Position numbers and translations under genes: made by a program
Assembly: GCA_965206015.1 (NCBI GenBank)
Contig: CBDBIW010000015.1
Coordinates: forward strand, 496,001-560,000
Reading direction: 5' to 3'
From: JAJCYL01 sp965206015
GTDB taxonomy: Bacteria; Bacteroidota; Bacteroidia; Cytophagales; Cyclobacteriaceae
DNA length: 64,000 nucleotides
Shown here: positions 51,760 through 61,008 of the stretch, one piece after another
Layout: each line of letters opens with the position of its first letter
Position numbering within the stretch: the first letter of the stretch is position 1
Notes under the pieces: model-generated
The model's database searches: none
Seen by the model: the letters and a program-made list of their open reading frames with translations, nothing else
Told to the model about the DNA's origin: nothing

Positions 51760-53196
51760 ATGCACTATACGCGTTTGTCACAGGTCCAAGCTGATCTGGA
51801 TAGCGGCCTGATTACTATGCCTGATTTGGTCAGCAATTACCTAACCAATATCAAGGAAAATACTCATCTGAATGCTTTCTTGGAGGTTTATGGAGTTGAG
51901 GCGTTAGAAAACGCCGACTCTATTCAAACAAGAATTGATAAAGGTACAGCTGGCAAGCTAGCGGGAATGATAATAGGTATTAAGGATGTGATTTGTCATA
52001 AAGATCACTTCCTGCAATGCGCCAGCAATATTCTGGAGGGTTTCAAGTCACAGTTTACTGCGACAGCTGTCCAAAAATTGATGGATGAAGATGTCATTAT
52101 AATAGGCAGATTAAATTGTGATGAATTTGCGATGGGTTCTTCCAATGAAAATTCTGCTTTTGGACCTGTACTAAATCCAATTGACGAAGAACGTGTCCCA
52201 GGTGGATCTTCTGGTGGCTCTGCAGTTGCAGTTGTGGCTAATCTATGTCTTGCCACATTGGGAAGTGATACGGGTGGTTCTGTCCGGCAGCCGGCCGCTT
52301 TTTGTGGGGTAATTGGTCTAAAACCAACATATTCACGAATTTCACGGTATGGGTTAGCCGCCTATGCCTCTTCATTTGATACGATTGGAACCATTACCAA
52401 TTCTATAGAAGATGCAGCGTTAATCTTGGAAATAATGGCAGGTCATGATGATATGGACAGTACTTCATCCAATGAGCACGTACCGAACTATTTAGCTGCC
52501 ACGAAATTAAATGATAGGTTAAGAATTGGGGTTGTCAATCAGTCAGTCAAGGATGGAATTGACAATGAAATTAGGCAGGTGTTAAGCGAACAATCTGGTG
52601 CGCTCAAAAACAAGGGCCACTCGGTTGAAGAAGTGGATTTTACAAAGTTTGGCTATGCACTGGCAACTTATTACATACTCACTACAGCTGAGGCCAGTAC
52701 TAATTTGTCAAGATATGATGGTATTAGGTATGGTTTTAGGGAGAACGATGATGACTTGACTACGATGTATAAAAAATCAAGATCAAATGGTTTTGGGGAT
52801 GAAGTTAAAAGAAGAATATTGCTTGGCACATTTGTTTTAAGCTCAAGTTACTATGATGCTTATTATTCAAAAGCACAGAAAGTAAGGCGGATAATTCAAG
52901 AGCAAATGACGGATTTATTCAAACAATTTGATTTCATCCTTTTACCAACGACACCCACACCACCATTTAAATTGGGTGAGCACTCTTCTTCACTTGAAAT
53001 GTATCTGGCAGATTTCTTTACGGTACAGGCATCTGTAGCTGGCATTCCGGCTATTTCGTTACCCATTGGAGAAACTGCTAGCGGACTCCCAATTGGAATT
53101 CAAGTCATGTCGAGTTTTTTCAGTGAGGATAAATTACTTGCTTTTTCAAATTATTTAATGAATGATACTATTATTATAGCTGAAAATGGATGTTAA
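51760..53196 (+). CDS. gatA: Glutamyl-tRNA(Gln) amidotransferase subunit A
   Basis: 478 residues, the normal GatA length. The Ser-cis-Ser-Lys triad of amidase-signature enzymes is in place: Lys in GMIIGIKDVICHKD, the GGSSGGSAVAVVA motif, and the nucleophile Ser in GSDTGGSVRQPAAFCGVIG. KPTYSRISRYGLAAYASSFD TIG is typical of GatA rather than other amidases. With GatB and GatC, which are not in this window, it makes Gln-tRNA(Gln) and often Asn-tRNA(Asn) by transamidation. It starts 9 bp after tatA. Confidence 0.93.
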   Translation: MHYTRLSQVQADLDSGLITMPDLVSNYLTNIKENTHLNAFLEVYGVEALENADSIQTRIDKGTAGKLAGMIIGIKDVICHKDHFLQCASNILEGFKSQFTATAVQKLMDEDVIIIGRLNCDEFAMGSSNENSAFGPVLNPIDEERVPGGSSGGSAVAVVANLCLATLGSDTGGSVRQPAAFCGVIGLKPTYSRISRYGLAAYASSFDTIGTITNSIEDAALILEIMAGHDDMDSTSSNEHVPNYLAATKLNDRLRIGVVNQSVKDGIDNEIRQVLSEQSGALKNKGHSVEEVDFTKFGYALATYYILTTAEASTNLSRYDGIRYGFRENDDDLTTMYKKSRSNGFGDEVKRRILLGTFVLSSSYYDAYYSKAQKVRRIIQEQMTDLFKQFDFILLPTTPTPPFKLGEHSSSLEMYLADFFTVQASVAGIPAISLPIGETASGLPIGIQVMSSFFSEDKLLAFSNYLMNDTIIIAENGC

Positions 53197-54574
53197 AAGG
53201 GTGTTGACAAGGATATTTTGCATTTTTTATGCTGTGATTGTTGCTTCTGTCACGTGTCACTCAAGTCATCTTTATTTGACAAATGACAGCGTTTCCTACG
53301 AATTTATTCCAGACGTAACTTATGCCACAATAGAAACACGATTGGGACTCCTTGAAAACGAGATACCGCTTAATTTAACACCTAAGGTCAAAGGCTTTAT
53401 TGATTATTTCACAATCAGGAATAGGGACTATACAAGAAAAGCCGCTGAAGATGCCTATTTCTATTTTCCAATATTTGAAAAGTATCTCAAAGAGTATAAT
53501 CTTCCACAGGAGTTAAAATATTTATCAATTATTGAGTCTGGATTGAACCCAAGAGCAATTTCAAGGGCAAATGCAGCAGGTTTGTGGCAGTTTGTACCTA
53601 GCACTGGTAGGATGTTCAAGTTACATCAGGATTGGTATGTGGATGAAAGATTGGATCCCTATGAGGCTACTGAAGCCGCTTGCAAGTACTTGAAAGAACT
53701 TTATACCTATTTCGATGACTGGGAATTAGCACTTGCGGCATATAACTCAGGACCAGGTAGAGTGAGAACGGCAATAAGAAGATCAGGCTATAAACAGAAA
53801 TTTTGGGAGATATATCGTTACCTACCGCGTGAAACGCGTTCTTACGTGCCACAGTATGTCGCTATTTTGTATGCATTAAATTATGGCTCGGAGCATAATT
53901 TGTTCATTGAGGAACCCAATTTTCAAGTCAACTATGATACCGTTCACGTTAGTCAATACTTTCACATCCCGACTTTTGCAAATCAACTGAATATTTGTGT
54001 TGAGGATCTTGAAAAACTTAATCCTCAAATTATGTGGAGTGCCTTGCCTGATGGCGTGAAAAATTTTGCGCTTAAAGTTCCTTACGACGTTAGAGAAAAA
54101 ATAATTAGTGAAAGAGCATTTCTATATGACTCAGCGAGTAAAGTAGGTAAGAAGGAATTGGAATTTCTTGCCAGGAACTCTATCGGGAGCACATTCGGCA
54201 GAGAAAGAATTGTATATAAAGTGCGTTCTGGTGATGTGTTAGGCAAAATTGCCATGAAGTATCATGTAAGGGTGTCAGATCTCAGAAAATGGAATCGTTT
54301 GAATGGGAATCTAATTCGTGTTGGCCAGCGTCTCAATGTTTGGGTCTTACCTAATTATTATAAAGAATTGAAAGCACAGCCAATTGCCAGATCCGTTCAG
54401 CCTCCTGTAAATCTAAATGGGAAAAAAGTCCACTATGTTCAACAAGGTGACACTTTGTGGGGCATTAGCCGCTTGTATGAAGGCCTGACAATTGACAAGA
54501 TTAATCAGTTAAATAATCTAAAGAATAGTAGTATTAAGCCAGGGCAGCCATTGGTGATAGGTGAGGCAAACTAA
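53186..54574 (+). CDS. Membrane-bound lytic transglycosylase with two LysM domains (MltD-like)
   Basis: 462 residues, starting 11 bp inside the gatA end, with a signal-like N-terminus (MDVKRVLTRIFCIFYAVIVA). Residues about 100-215 hold the SLT domain: catalytic Glu in YLSIIESGLNPRAISRANAA GLWQF, then VDERLDPYEATEAACKYL and LALAAYNSGPGRVR. Two LysM domains follow at about 345-390 (VYKVRSGDVLGKIAMKYHVR) and 415-460 (HYVQQGDTLWGISRLYEG). It cleaves peptidoglycan glycan strands in the periplasm. The end converges with the minus-strand gene at 54571. Confidence 0.93.
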   Translation: MDVKRVLTRIFCIFYAVIVASVTCHSSHLYLTNDSVSYEFIPDVTYATIETRLGLLENEIPLNLTPKVKGFIDYFTIRNRDYTRKAAEDAYFYFPIFEKYLKEYNLPQELKYLSIIESGLNPRAISRANAAGLWQFVPSTGRMFKLHQDWYVDERLDPYEATEAACKYLKELYTYFDDWELALAAYNSGPGRVRTAIRRSGYKQKFWEIYRYLPRETRSYVPQYVAILYALNYGSEHNLFIEEPNFQVNYDTVHVSQYFHIPTFANQLNICVEDLEKLNPQIMWSALPDGVKNFALKVPYDVREKIISERAFLYDSASKVGKKELEFLARNSIGSTFGRERIVYKVRSGDVLGKIAMKYHVRVSDLRKWNRLNGNLIRVGQRLNVWVLPNYYKELKAQPIARSVQPPVNLNGKKVHYVQQGDTLWGISRLYEGLTIDKINQLNNLKNSSIKPGQPLVIGEAN

Positions 54575-55461
54575 TTGTTATTACCTTCCTCTTTTGGCTC
54601 TGAGTCTTCTTCCAAAACCTTTTCTTCATTGTCCTTTTTCTTTCTGAATTTCGACATAAAACCTTTTTTCTTCACAGAAGTGGTATCGGACTCAGCTGAT
54701 ATTTCATCTACTTCTTCAACGGTAGGAGGAGGTTGAACTTTCAACACCAATAGATGTCCAAATTCTTTGTTATAGTAATCCTGATCTTCATTGAATTTAT
54801 TATTCTTGAATTCATACCCGAACCGGTACCGTTCCGTTGGCTGGGGGGCTTCGGCTACCTTGGCAACGGGTTGCTGGCTTGCCGTTGAATCAGTACTTAA
54901 TGAGTCAGATGCAGTTACATTCGCAGCTACCCTAATTCTTAATGAATCACCTCCTGCAAAATCCTCTACAACAAAGAAACCTTTATCAATTACTTCTGTT
55001 GTGTTTTCCGGGGCAATGAACTGATTTTCTTTCTTTATAAGCCTTTGATCATCATTTTTTCTATACCAACTAGCTTTGTTGAAGCCAGGTAAGTAGTCAT
55101 ATTCTGAAATCAGGTCTTTTCTACGCTTATATGCGTCTCTATTGATGTCATTTTTGGCCACTTTGACCCGAGTTACCGTTCCATTTTTGTTCTTTCTCAC
55201 ATCAAACCGACTAAACGGCATCGAATCAATAAAATGACTAAACTGTATGCGTCTCAAGGAATCTTCAGAAGTTGTCATTTGAACGGAATCGTAAAGGAGG
55301 TGAGTAGTATAATATGATCGCTCTTTCATCTCATATGTAGAACGCTTTTTGTACATATTGAGGATATATGTGCTCTGATATGCAGGACATATCATATTAC
55401 TCCGACATGCGTTCAGGAGAAAAGCCACTAAAAGTACCAACGCAACTCTATCGAATTTCAT
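54571..55461 (-). CDS. Lipoprotein of unknown function
   Basis: 296 residues with a lipobox (VALVLLVAFLLNACRSNMIC). The body is polar, with a Ser/Thr/Asp linker (ANVTASDSLSTDSTASQQPV) and a highly charged C-terminal tail (KKKGFMSKFRKKKDNEEKVL). The segment YRFGYEFKNNKFNEDQDYYN KEFGHLL looks like the most conserved part. I do not recognise the family. It overlaps the convergent transglycosylase gene by four bases and stands alone on its strand. Confidence 0.75.
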   Translation of the reverse strand: MKFDRVALVLLVAFLLNACRSNMICPAYQSTYILNMYKKRSTYEMKERSYYTTHLLYDSVQMTTSEDSLRRIQFSHFIDSMPFSRFDVRKNKNGTVTRVKVAKNDINRDAYKRRKDLISEYDYLPGFNKASWYRKNDDQRLIKKENQFIAPENTTEVIDKGFFVVEDFAGGDSLRIRVAANVTASDSLSTDSTASQQPVAKVAEAPQPTERYRFGYEFKNNKFNEDQDYYNKEFGHLLVLKVQPPPTVEEVDEISAESDTTSVKKKGFMSKFRKKKDNEEKVLEEDSEPKEEGNNN

Positions 55462-55602
55462 GGAGGGCTAACACAAATTTCAGTTTGACATACACCTTTA
55501 ACCTCCTAAAATTGCCAATTATTTCGCAGATAATAAAATCACCCAGGTTCAACCAATGAATAAGCACTATTAGTAGGCTATCTGACTTAACAATGAAAAA
55601 GG

Positions 55603-56307
55603 TTATTTATTATCAAAAAGTCTTTTTACTTCGGGAAATACCCGGCCAACCCATTGTGTGTACATAGTTCCTGAAGGGTGCAGCCCGTCACTTGCCACCA
55701 GTGTACTATCACCTGACGCATTTTTTGAGATGTCCGTAATATTGATAAATATCACATTATTGTTCAGACAAACCTCTTTGGCTTTCGCATTGTACTGGTC
55801 AAGTTCTATAGCAATTTTAGAGGGGTTTTTTTTCTGCCCAAAGGGCGTAACGCCATAGTCTGGTATGGAGACTACAAACACCTTGTCCGTATCACCATTG
55901 GCAAACATGATTGCCATTTCAAGAAGTTGGGTGAACTCCTTTTCATATGTTGAAAAAGGATATTGCCGATATTGGTTGTTCACACCAATAAGGAGAGAAA
56001 CTAAGTCATAGGTCTCAGTGACCTGGGCTTCATTTATAGCATTTGTGAGTTCATCGGTTGTCCACCCGGTTGTCGCAATTATCCTCGGAGGTTTAACAGC
56101 AACTCCAGCATTATTCAATTGATGAGATAGCTGAACTGGCCATCGCATTTTTTCATCTACACTCTCTCCTATGGTATAAGAATCCCCTAAAGCGAGGTAC
56201 CGATACTCTTGTTTCGATGATTTCATCTCTTTATTTCCATTTTGGAATTTTGATGCACAGCCTGATATTAAAAGTATTGAAATAAGATGAATTGTAAATT
56301 TCATCAT
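55603..56307 (-). CDS. SGNH/GDSL-family hydrolase lipoprotein
   Basis: 234 residues with a lipobox (IHLISILLISGCASKFQNGN). SGNH blocks are present: block I Ser in YLALGDSYTIGESV, block II/III around ATTGWTTDELTNAI and LLIGVNNQYRQ (the Asn of block III), and the catalytic Asp-His in ASDGLHPSG. These enzymes are esterases acting on lipids or on acetylated glycans. It overlaps the stop-start region of the MmcQ/YjbR gene by 4 bases, so both are likely co-transcribed. Confidence 0.9.
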   Translation of the reverse strand: MMKFTIHLISILLISGCASKFQNGNKEMKSSKQEYRYLALGDSYTIGESVDEKMRWPVQLSHQLNNAGVAVKPPRIIATTGWTTDELTNAINEAQVTETYDLVSLLIGVNNQYRQYPFSTYEKEFTQLLEMAIMFANGDTDKVFVVSIPDYGVTPFGQKKNPSKIAIELDQYNAKAKEVCLNNNVIFINITDISKNASGDSTLVASDGLHPSGTMYTQWVGRVFPEVKRLFDNK

Positions 56308-56660
56308 GATAACTGGTTTAATTCTTCTTTTAATTTTTTGCTTAGGGACTGAACGATAAGATCATACGAGTGATCAATCCACTTAAAAATAAGTTGATTT
56401 GAAATTGAATTATCCATAAGGACCGTATTCCAATGCACTTTGTTCATATGATATCCCGGAATTACACTGTCGTACTTTTCTCGCAATTCGATCGCATATT
56501 CCGGATCGCATTTGAGGTTTATGCTCTGAAAAGTCTCTATTCCGGTAATAGTAAAGATTTTACCCATTACTTTAAAGACCAGTGTATTGTTGTCAAAAGG
56601 AAATCCCTCTGTTACTCCAGCCTTTTTCAGGCAATATTCCCGGAATTCTTCAAGGTGCAT
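56304..56660 (-). CDS. MmcQ/YjbR family protein
   Basis: 118 residues with the family pattern MHLEEFREYCLKKAGVTEGF PFDNNTLVFKVMGKIF and later NKVHWNTVLMDNSI with Asp-His near the end (KWIDHSYDLIVQSL). Proteins of this family have a CyaY-like fold and are thought to bind DNA, but the function is not settled. It starts next to the small DUF6728 gene (end 56661) and ends overlapping the SGNH hydrolase gene. Confidence 0.92.
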   Translation of the reverse strand: MHLEEFREYCLKKAGVTEGFPFDNNTLVFKVMGKIFTITGIETFQSINLKCDPEYAIELREKYDSVIPGYHMNKVHWNTVLMDNSISNQLIFKWIDHSYDLIVQSLSKKLKEELNQLS

Positions 56661-56864
56661 TCAGGTCAATCTTTTGATTAGCCAGATAATAAAGGCCATT
56701 ATAAAAATGATGATGGAAATCTTATTTATCCCATGCATCATGCGAAGACTAAAATTTGGTTTATTATTAGGGTCCTTTTTCCGGAAAAAGTAAGTCAAGA
56801 CTTCACCAAAGTCAAAATAACTCTTTCGGGAGTCCTTTTCTTCGTGGTTTTCTTTATTTTCCAT
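56661..56864 (-). CDS. Small membrane protein, DUF6728-like
   Basis: 67 residues. A polar N-terminus leads to the conserved FDFGEVLTYFFRKKDPNNKP NFSLRMMHGINKISI, and a C-terminal membrane helix (IIIFIMAFIIWLIKRL). The middle motif agrees with the small DUF6728 family of Bacteroidota, of unknown function. It abuts the end of ispG and the start of the MmcQ/YjbR gene, so the four minus-strand genes from ispG to the SGNH hydrolase may form one operon. Confidence 0.8.
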   Translation of the reverse strand: MENKENHEEKDSRKSYFDFGEVLTYFFRKKDPNNKPNFSLRMMHGINKISIIIFIMAFIIWLIKRLT

Positions 56865-58871
56865 TTAATCTTGAATACTTGCCGTTACATTTTTTGGTTC
56901 AACCCACGTGCCATCCTCTTTAATTAATTGAATAAGTTCGTCTAAGGCACTTTCAGACGAAATTGCCCGTTTTACGACTTCCTGGCCTCGATAAAGTGTA
57001 ATTTTACCTTTTCCTGATCCAACATAACCATAATCTGCATCCGCCATTTCTCCAGGGCCATTAACAATACAACCCATAATGCCGATCTTTATCCCTTTCA
57101 GGTGATCCGTTCTCTTGCGGATCATGGCCGTAGTCTTTTGTAAATCAAATAAAGTTCTTCCACAGGAAGGGCAAGAAATGTATTCAGTTTTTGACATTCT
57201 TGTTCTGGCAGCTTGTAATATGCCAAAAGAAGTAGTATTACTGGTCTTTATTTGTTGGCATGTGAACTCCTTATCTTGTTCCTGTAGATTTTGTACTGAT
57301 AGCCAAGCTCCGTCTCCAAGTCCATCAATCAATAATCCCCCAATATCTGTGGCACTGTAGAGTTGTAATTTGTTCTCTGGCAGATCACTATAGATTCTTT
57401 TAATGACAACCGGCAATTTTAACTCACTGTCAATCAATTCGTAAATTAAACGTCGCAATTCGGCATAGCCGTGGGCATTATGAGACTGTATTATAAGGAC
57501 TATATTAGATTTATTTCTTAATGTCTGAATCAATTTATCTGACAACCCGTGAATATCCACCAGTAGAAAATTTAATTTTTCATGAAGTTGATTCTGATCT
57601 ATGTTGTCCGAGGTGTGTAGTGGATATTTAATGGATTTATCTTCAAGCCGAACCCAGGAATTGTAATCCAGTATCTGGCGAAGCCCATTGGGCAATATAA
57701 ATTCTATCGAATTTTCACCTGAATAAATATAATCGGCACCCATATCATTCATGGTCCATTTATCAAGTTCTGGTAAATAGTAGTGACCGATAGCTCTCAA
57801 ATCTCTCACTCCCAATTCTTTGACAGTGCTGAAATCTGCGATTACTCTTGGTACATTACCGTCTCCGAAATTTTCTATTTCAACTGTCAGTCTCCTTTTA
57901 TAAGCAAAGGGATTAACTGGAGTATTTGAGAGAGGTTTAATTGGGTCATGATCAGCCCTGTTAGAATACCTATCAACAAGTGCAATGGCTACGGGGGCCT
58001 CTAACTCCGAATCTTCAGTGAGAGACACCCTAATTGTATCGCCAAGTCCGTCTTCCAACAGCGTTCCAATTCCAACAGCCGATTTAATCCGCCCATCTTC
58101 GCCTTCTCCAGCTTCTGTCACACCTAAATGAAGTGGATAGCTTTTAAGATGCTGGTCTTGCAGCTTTTGAACCAACAACCTATAGGCCTGAACCATCACT
58201 TGTGTGTTACTGGCTTTCATGGACAGGACAATGTTGAAATAGTTTTGGTCTTCACATATACGAAGGAATTCAAGGGCTGATTCTACCATCCCGAGAGGCG
58301 TGTCTCCGTATCGGCTAAGTATTCTATCTGAAAGAGAACCATGGTTGGTGCCAATTCTCATTGCAGTGCCATACTCTTTACATATCTTCACCAAGGGAGT
58401 GAATCTCTGCCTTATACGCTCAATTTCCGCTTTATATTGCTCATCAGAGTATTCTACGATGTCAAACTTTTTCTTATCAACGTAATTACCTGGATTGACC
58501 CTTACTTTTTCGACGATTCTTGCAGATAATTCCGCAGCGTTTGGTGTAAAATGTATGTCAGCAATTAGTGGAGTATTGTAGCCTCTTTTTTGAAGCTCTT
58601 TTTTAATGTTTTCTAGATTTTTTGCTTCATTCAGACTTGGAGCTGTAATCCTCACATATTCACATCCGGCGTTGACCATTCTAATAGCTTGCTCAACGGA
58701 GCCGTTTGTATCCATGGTATCGACTGTGGTCATTGATTGAATCCGGATCGGATGGTCACTTCCGAGAGGAACATCACCCACTTGAACTTCAATCGATTTT
58801 CTTCTCGAATAGCTTGTTAAGCTATTGCAGTAATGAAACTGTGAATGCAATTTGTATTGAGTACTGCCCAT
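56865..58871 (-). CDS. ispG: 4-Hydroxy-3-methylbut-2-enyl diphosphate synthase, long form
   Basis: 668 residues. The N-terminal TIM barrel carries IRIQSMTTVDTMDTNGSVEQ and later VRVNPGNYVDKKKF and LGVTEAGEGEDGRIKSAVGI. The C-terminal 4Fe-4S domain has Cys in EYISCPSCGRTLFDLQ and GIMGCIVNGPGEMADADYGY. Between them lies an inserted domain of roughly 250 residues, the known long IspG form of Bacteroidota, Chlamydiae and plants. The enzyme performs the penultimate step of the MEP isoprenoid pathway. The cysteine ligands and the NGPGE motif are intact. Confidence 0.96.
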   Translation of the reverse strand: MGSTQYKLHSQFHYCNSLTSYSRRKSIEVQVGDVPLGSDHPIRIQSMTTVDTMDTNGSVEQAIRMVNAGCEYVRITAPSLNEAKNLENIKKELQKRGYNTPLIADIHFTPNAAELSARIVEKVRVNPGNYVDKKKFDIVEYSDEQYKAEIERIRQRFTPLVKICKEYGTAMRIGTNHGSLSDRILSRYGDTPLGMVESALEFLRICEDQNYFNIVLSMKASNTQVMVQAYRLLVQKLQDQHLKSYPLHLGVTEAGEGEDGRIKSAVGIGTLLEDGLGDTIRVSLTEDSELEAPVAIALVDRYSNRADHDPIKPLSNTPVNPFAYKRRLTVEIENFGDGNVPRVIADFSTVKELGVRDLRAIGHYYLPELDKWTMNDMGADYIYSGENSIEFILPNGLRQILDYNSWVRLEDKSIKYPLHTSDNIDQNQLHEKLNFLLVDIHGLSDKLIQTLRNKSNIVLIIQSHNAHGYAELRRLIYELIDSELKLPVVIKRIYSDLPENKLQLYSATDIGGLLIDGLGDGAWLSVQNLQEQDKEFTCQQIKTSNTTSFGILQAARTRMSKTEYISCPSCGRTLFDLQKTTAMIRKRTDHLKGIKIGIMGCIVNGPGEMADADYGYVGSGKGKITLYRGQEVVKRAISSESALDELIQLIKEDGTWVEPKNVTASIQD

Positions 58872-58965
58872 TGATCTTCTGGTCCAAAAACGTCAAATAC
58901 AAATTTACTTTAAGACTTTGGCAAAGTATACCAGATGTCAGGAATTATGAGGAAGCGAAGTTGGG

Positions 58966-59532
58966 CTATTTGTCATTCCACCTGCCAGAGTGTTTGTCAA
59001 CCTGATCGACAATTTCCTGCATTTTATATTTGGCATAAACTCCTTCGGTGCTATATAGAATTTTTCCATCCTTGTCCAAAACGAAAAAGTAGGGGTTATC
59101 CTTTTTACCTAGGTCAAGTGCTGACTTCAGAGGTTTGAAATCATCCGTGGAAATTAATGTGTGTTTATAGTAATCAGGATCGAGGTTTTTGTTCAAGCTA
59201 GATTCAACTTTTCCCTTGGCGGACTTGGCTAAGCCCTTTAGTAGAGCGATAAAGTAAATATTAACGTCATAAGGAATGCTTGGCATGAAGGTCGATGAAG
59301 GAGGATTGATGAAATTGCGATAAATTGGTTCCAGCCAATCCTTCAAGTATTTGTCTGATTTGGCTGAATAAGCTAAAGCAACTAAAGTAACTTTACCTTT
59401 TGTATCAGATGGGAGAGTTAGAGACTTACCTTCTAGTGTTTCACCCCTGATATTAGTGAATTCCTTACCGTTTTGAGCCATTAAGTTTAAAGTGCCTAAG
59501 AGTACAATCAAGGCGAGAAGAGCAGATTTCAT
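58966..59532 (-). CDS. Exported thioredoxin-fold-like protein lacking CxxC
   Basis: 188 residues with a signal peptide (MKSALLALIVLLGTLNLMAQ). The order of elements (GKSLTLPSDTKGKVTLVALA, helix, NPYFFVLDKDGKILYSTEGV Y) resembles thioredoxin-like or ATP10-like proteins, with LDKDGKI as the typical strand-turn near the end. There is no cysteine pair, so it is probably not a redox enzyme. The function is unknown. It stands between ispG and a divergent peroxiredoxin gene. Confidence 0.7.
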   Translation of the reverse strand: MKSALLALIVLLGTLNLMAQNGKEFTNIRGETLEGKSLTLPSDTKGKVTLVALAYSAKSDKYLKDWLEPIYRNFINPPSSTFMPSIPYDVNIYFIALLKGLAKSAKGKVESSLNKNLDPDYYKHTLISTDDFKPLKSALDLGKKDNPYFFVLDKDGKILYSTEGVYAKYKMQEIVDQVDKHSGRWNDK

Positions 59533-59673
59533 GAATTCGAGTTTGGTAAAGGAATGAAATTACTTCTATAGTACTTTATTTTGTTGATATCATTTAAGTT
59601 TATTTTGTTTTGCATTGGTAATTGAAGTTAAATTAAGCGCATGGGGCATTTCATCTCAATATTTGTCTTTATT

Positions 59674-60141
59674 ATGGGCATGAATGGAATAAAAGTTGGG
59701 GATAAATTACCCGATTTCACGTTGTTAGATCAAGACAATAAAGAAGTCAAAATGGCCAGTGTAATTGGAACCGGACCACTAGTGATTTATTTCTACCCTA
59801 AAGATGATACCCCAGGATGTACAATTGAAGCTTGTTCTTTTCGAGATCAATTCGCCGAGTTCCAGAATTATGGTGTGCAGATTTTTGGCATAAGTGCTGA
59901 CAGTCCGGAATCTCATAGAGCATTCAAAAAAAAATACAGCCTTCCTTTCACTCTTCTAAGCGATCCTGACAGGGAGATTCAGAATTTATTTGGCATTAAA
60001 AAGAATTTCCTGGGCATGATTGACGGCAGGGTTACCTATATCATTGACAATAGCGGAATAGTTGTTCACCTATTTGAGTCTCAAATCAGGCCAAAAAAGC
60101 ATATAACTGAAGCGTTAAATATACTAAAAGAGCTAAACTAA
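59674..60141 (+). CDS. bcp: Thioredoxin-dependent peroxiredoxin, Bcp type
   Basis: I choose the ATG of MGMNGIKVGDKLPDFTLLDQ at 59674 (155 residues). An ATG at 59641 would add a hydrophobic leader not expected in this cytoplasmic family, though a membrane or exported form cannot be excluded. The peroxidatic Cys and the resolving Cys five residues later are in DTPGCTIEACSFRDQF, the classical atypical 2-Cys BCP pattern. ISADSPESHRAFKKKYSLPF is also conserved. It reduces hydrogen and organic peroxides with thioredoxin. Confidence 0.92.
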   Translation: MGMNGIKVGDKLPDFTLLDQDNKEVKMASVIGTGPLVIYFYPKDDTPGCTIEACSFRDQFAEFQNYGVQIFGISADSPESHRAFKKKYSLPFTLLSDPDREIQNLFGIKKNFLGMIDGRVTYIIDNSGIVVHLFESQIRPKKHITEALNILKELN

Positions 60142-60289
60142 GCGTTTGAAAGGGAAATTGCAGTTGTTTTATCTCGGTCTGTTTAGAATCATTTTACTAT
60201 CTATTGCTTGGCGTATTAGGTAAAAAGTAGAAAATATATTACTTTTACATTACTTTTAGTTGATAAAGATTTTTAGCTGATAAACCTTT

Positions 60290-60341
60290 AAACTTTTAAT
60301 ATTTTAATCAACAATAAACTTTTAATATTTTAATCAACAAT
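60290..60341 (+). repeat. 26-bp tandem duplication in a leader
   Basis: The 26-bp unit beginning AAACTTTTAATATTTTAATC occurs twice without a gap (60290-60315 and 60316-60341), immediately before the ATG at 60345. It is AT-rich and contains no Shine-Dalgarno sequence. It doubles the untranslated leader and may have copied a translation-enhancing A/T segment. Confidence 0.9.
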
Positions 60342-60344
60342 AAC

Positions 60345-60809
60345 ATGGACAAATTTTTAAAGTTTTTTACGTTTAGCTTATTTGCTACGTTAATCGTTTT
60401 CGCCAGTTGTGGTGACGATGATGATGATGATGATTCTGGACCAGGTACGAATCCGGTTGATGATATTGTTAATAATCTAATTGCCGGAGGTGGTGATTGG
60501 AAAGTCGCAACTGGTGGCGTAAAATTAGAATCTGCTGCAGTCGAGGGTTGGGAAAGTTTTACATTAAAACTAACAGGGACTGCAGATAAGATTTCATTCA
60601 GCACCACTGAATCTGCCAATAATAAAGTATGGCCAGGGAGTGGAAGCTGGACTTTCACTGACGGTTCTGATGGTAAGAAAGGGACCAGAAGTGATGATAT
60701 TGAGATAGATATCACCGTTAGTGCGAATAGTTTAAAATTAGAATTCGATATTACGGATGGAAGAACCAAAGGCATTGCTGGCAGGTGGTCTTTCACGATG
60801 GAGAAATAG
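60345..60809 (+). CDS. Small lipoprotein of unknown function
   Basis: 154 residues with a lipobox (FATLIVFASCGDDDDDDDSG). An acidic linker is followed by a compact beta-sandwich-like domain (WESFTLKLTGTADKISFSTT ... WPGSGSWTFTDGSDGKKGTR SDDIEIDITVSANSLKLEFD) ending in GIAGRWSFTMEK. It resembles the small single-domain lipoproteins common in Cytophagales. A terminator follows, so it is a single-gene unit. Confidence 0.75.
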   Translation: MDKFLKFFTFSLFATLIVFASCGDDDDDDDSGPGTNPVDDIVNNLIAGGGDWKVATGGVKLESAAVEGWESFTLKLTGTADKISFSTTESANNKVWPGSGSWTFTDGSDGKKGTRSDDIEIDITVSANSLKLEFDITDGRTKGIAGRWSFTMEK

Positions 60810-60829
60810 TAAGAAATAATGCAAACAGG

Positions 60830-60868
60830 AAAATGCTGCTCTAATTTTTTGGGGCGGCATTTTTTTTG
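60830..60868 (+). terminator. Intrinsic terminator
   Basis: AAAATGCTGC and GCGGCATTTT form a stem (one T-G pair) around a 14-nt loop, followed by a run of T. It lies 21 bp after the lipoprotein stop codon. Confidence 0.7.
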
Positions 60869-61008
60869 AATAAGGTCAAACGGCTGACACTGTGCCTTAT
60901 TAAGAAACTATCTCGGCTAACATTGGTTATAACAATCAATTATTGCTTGAGTGATTGATGTTACGACATAATGAAAGTAACTTTGTTTTCAATGAACCTA
61001 TAAAGCGG

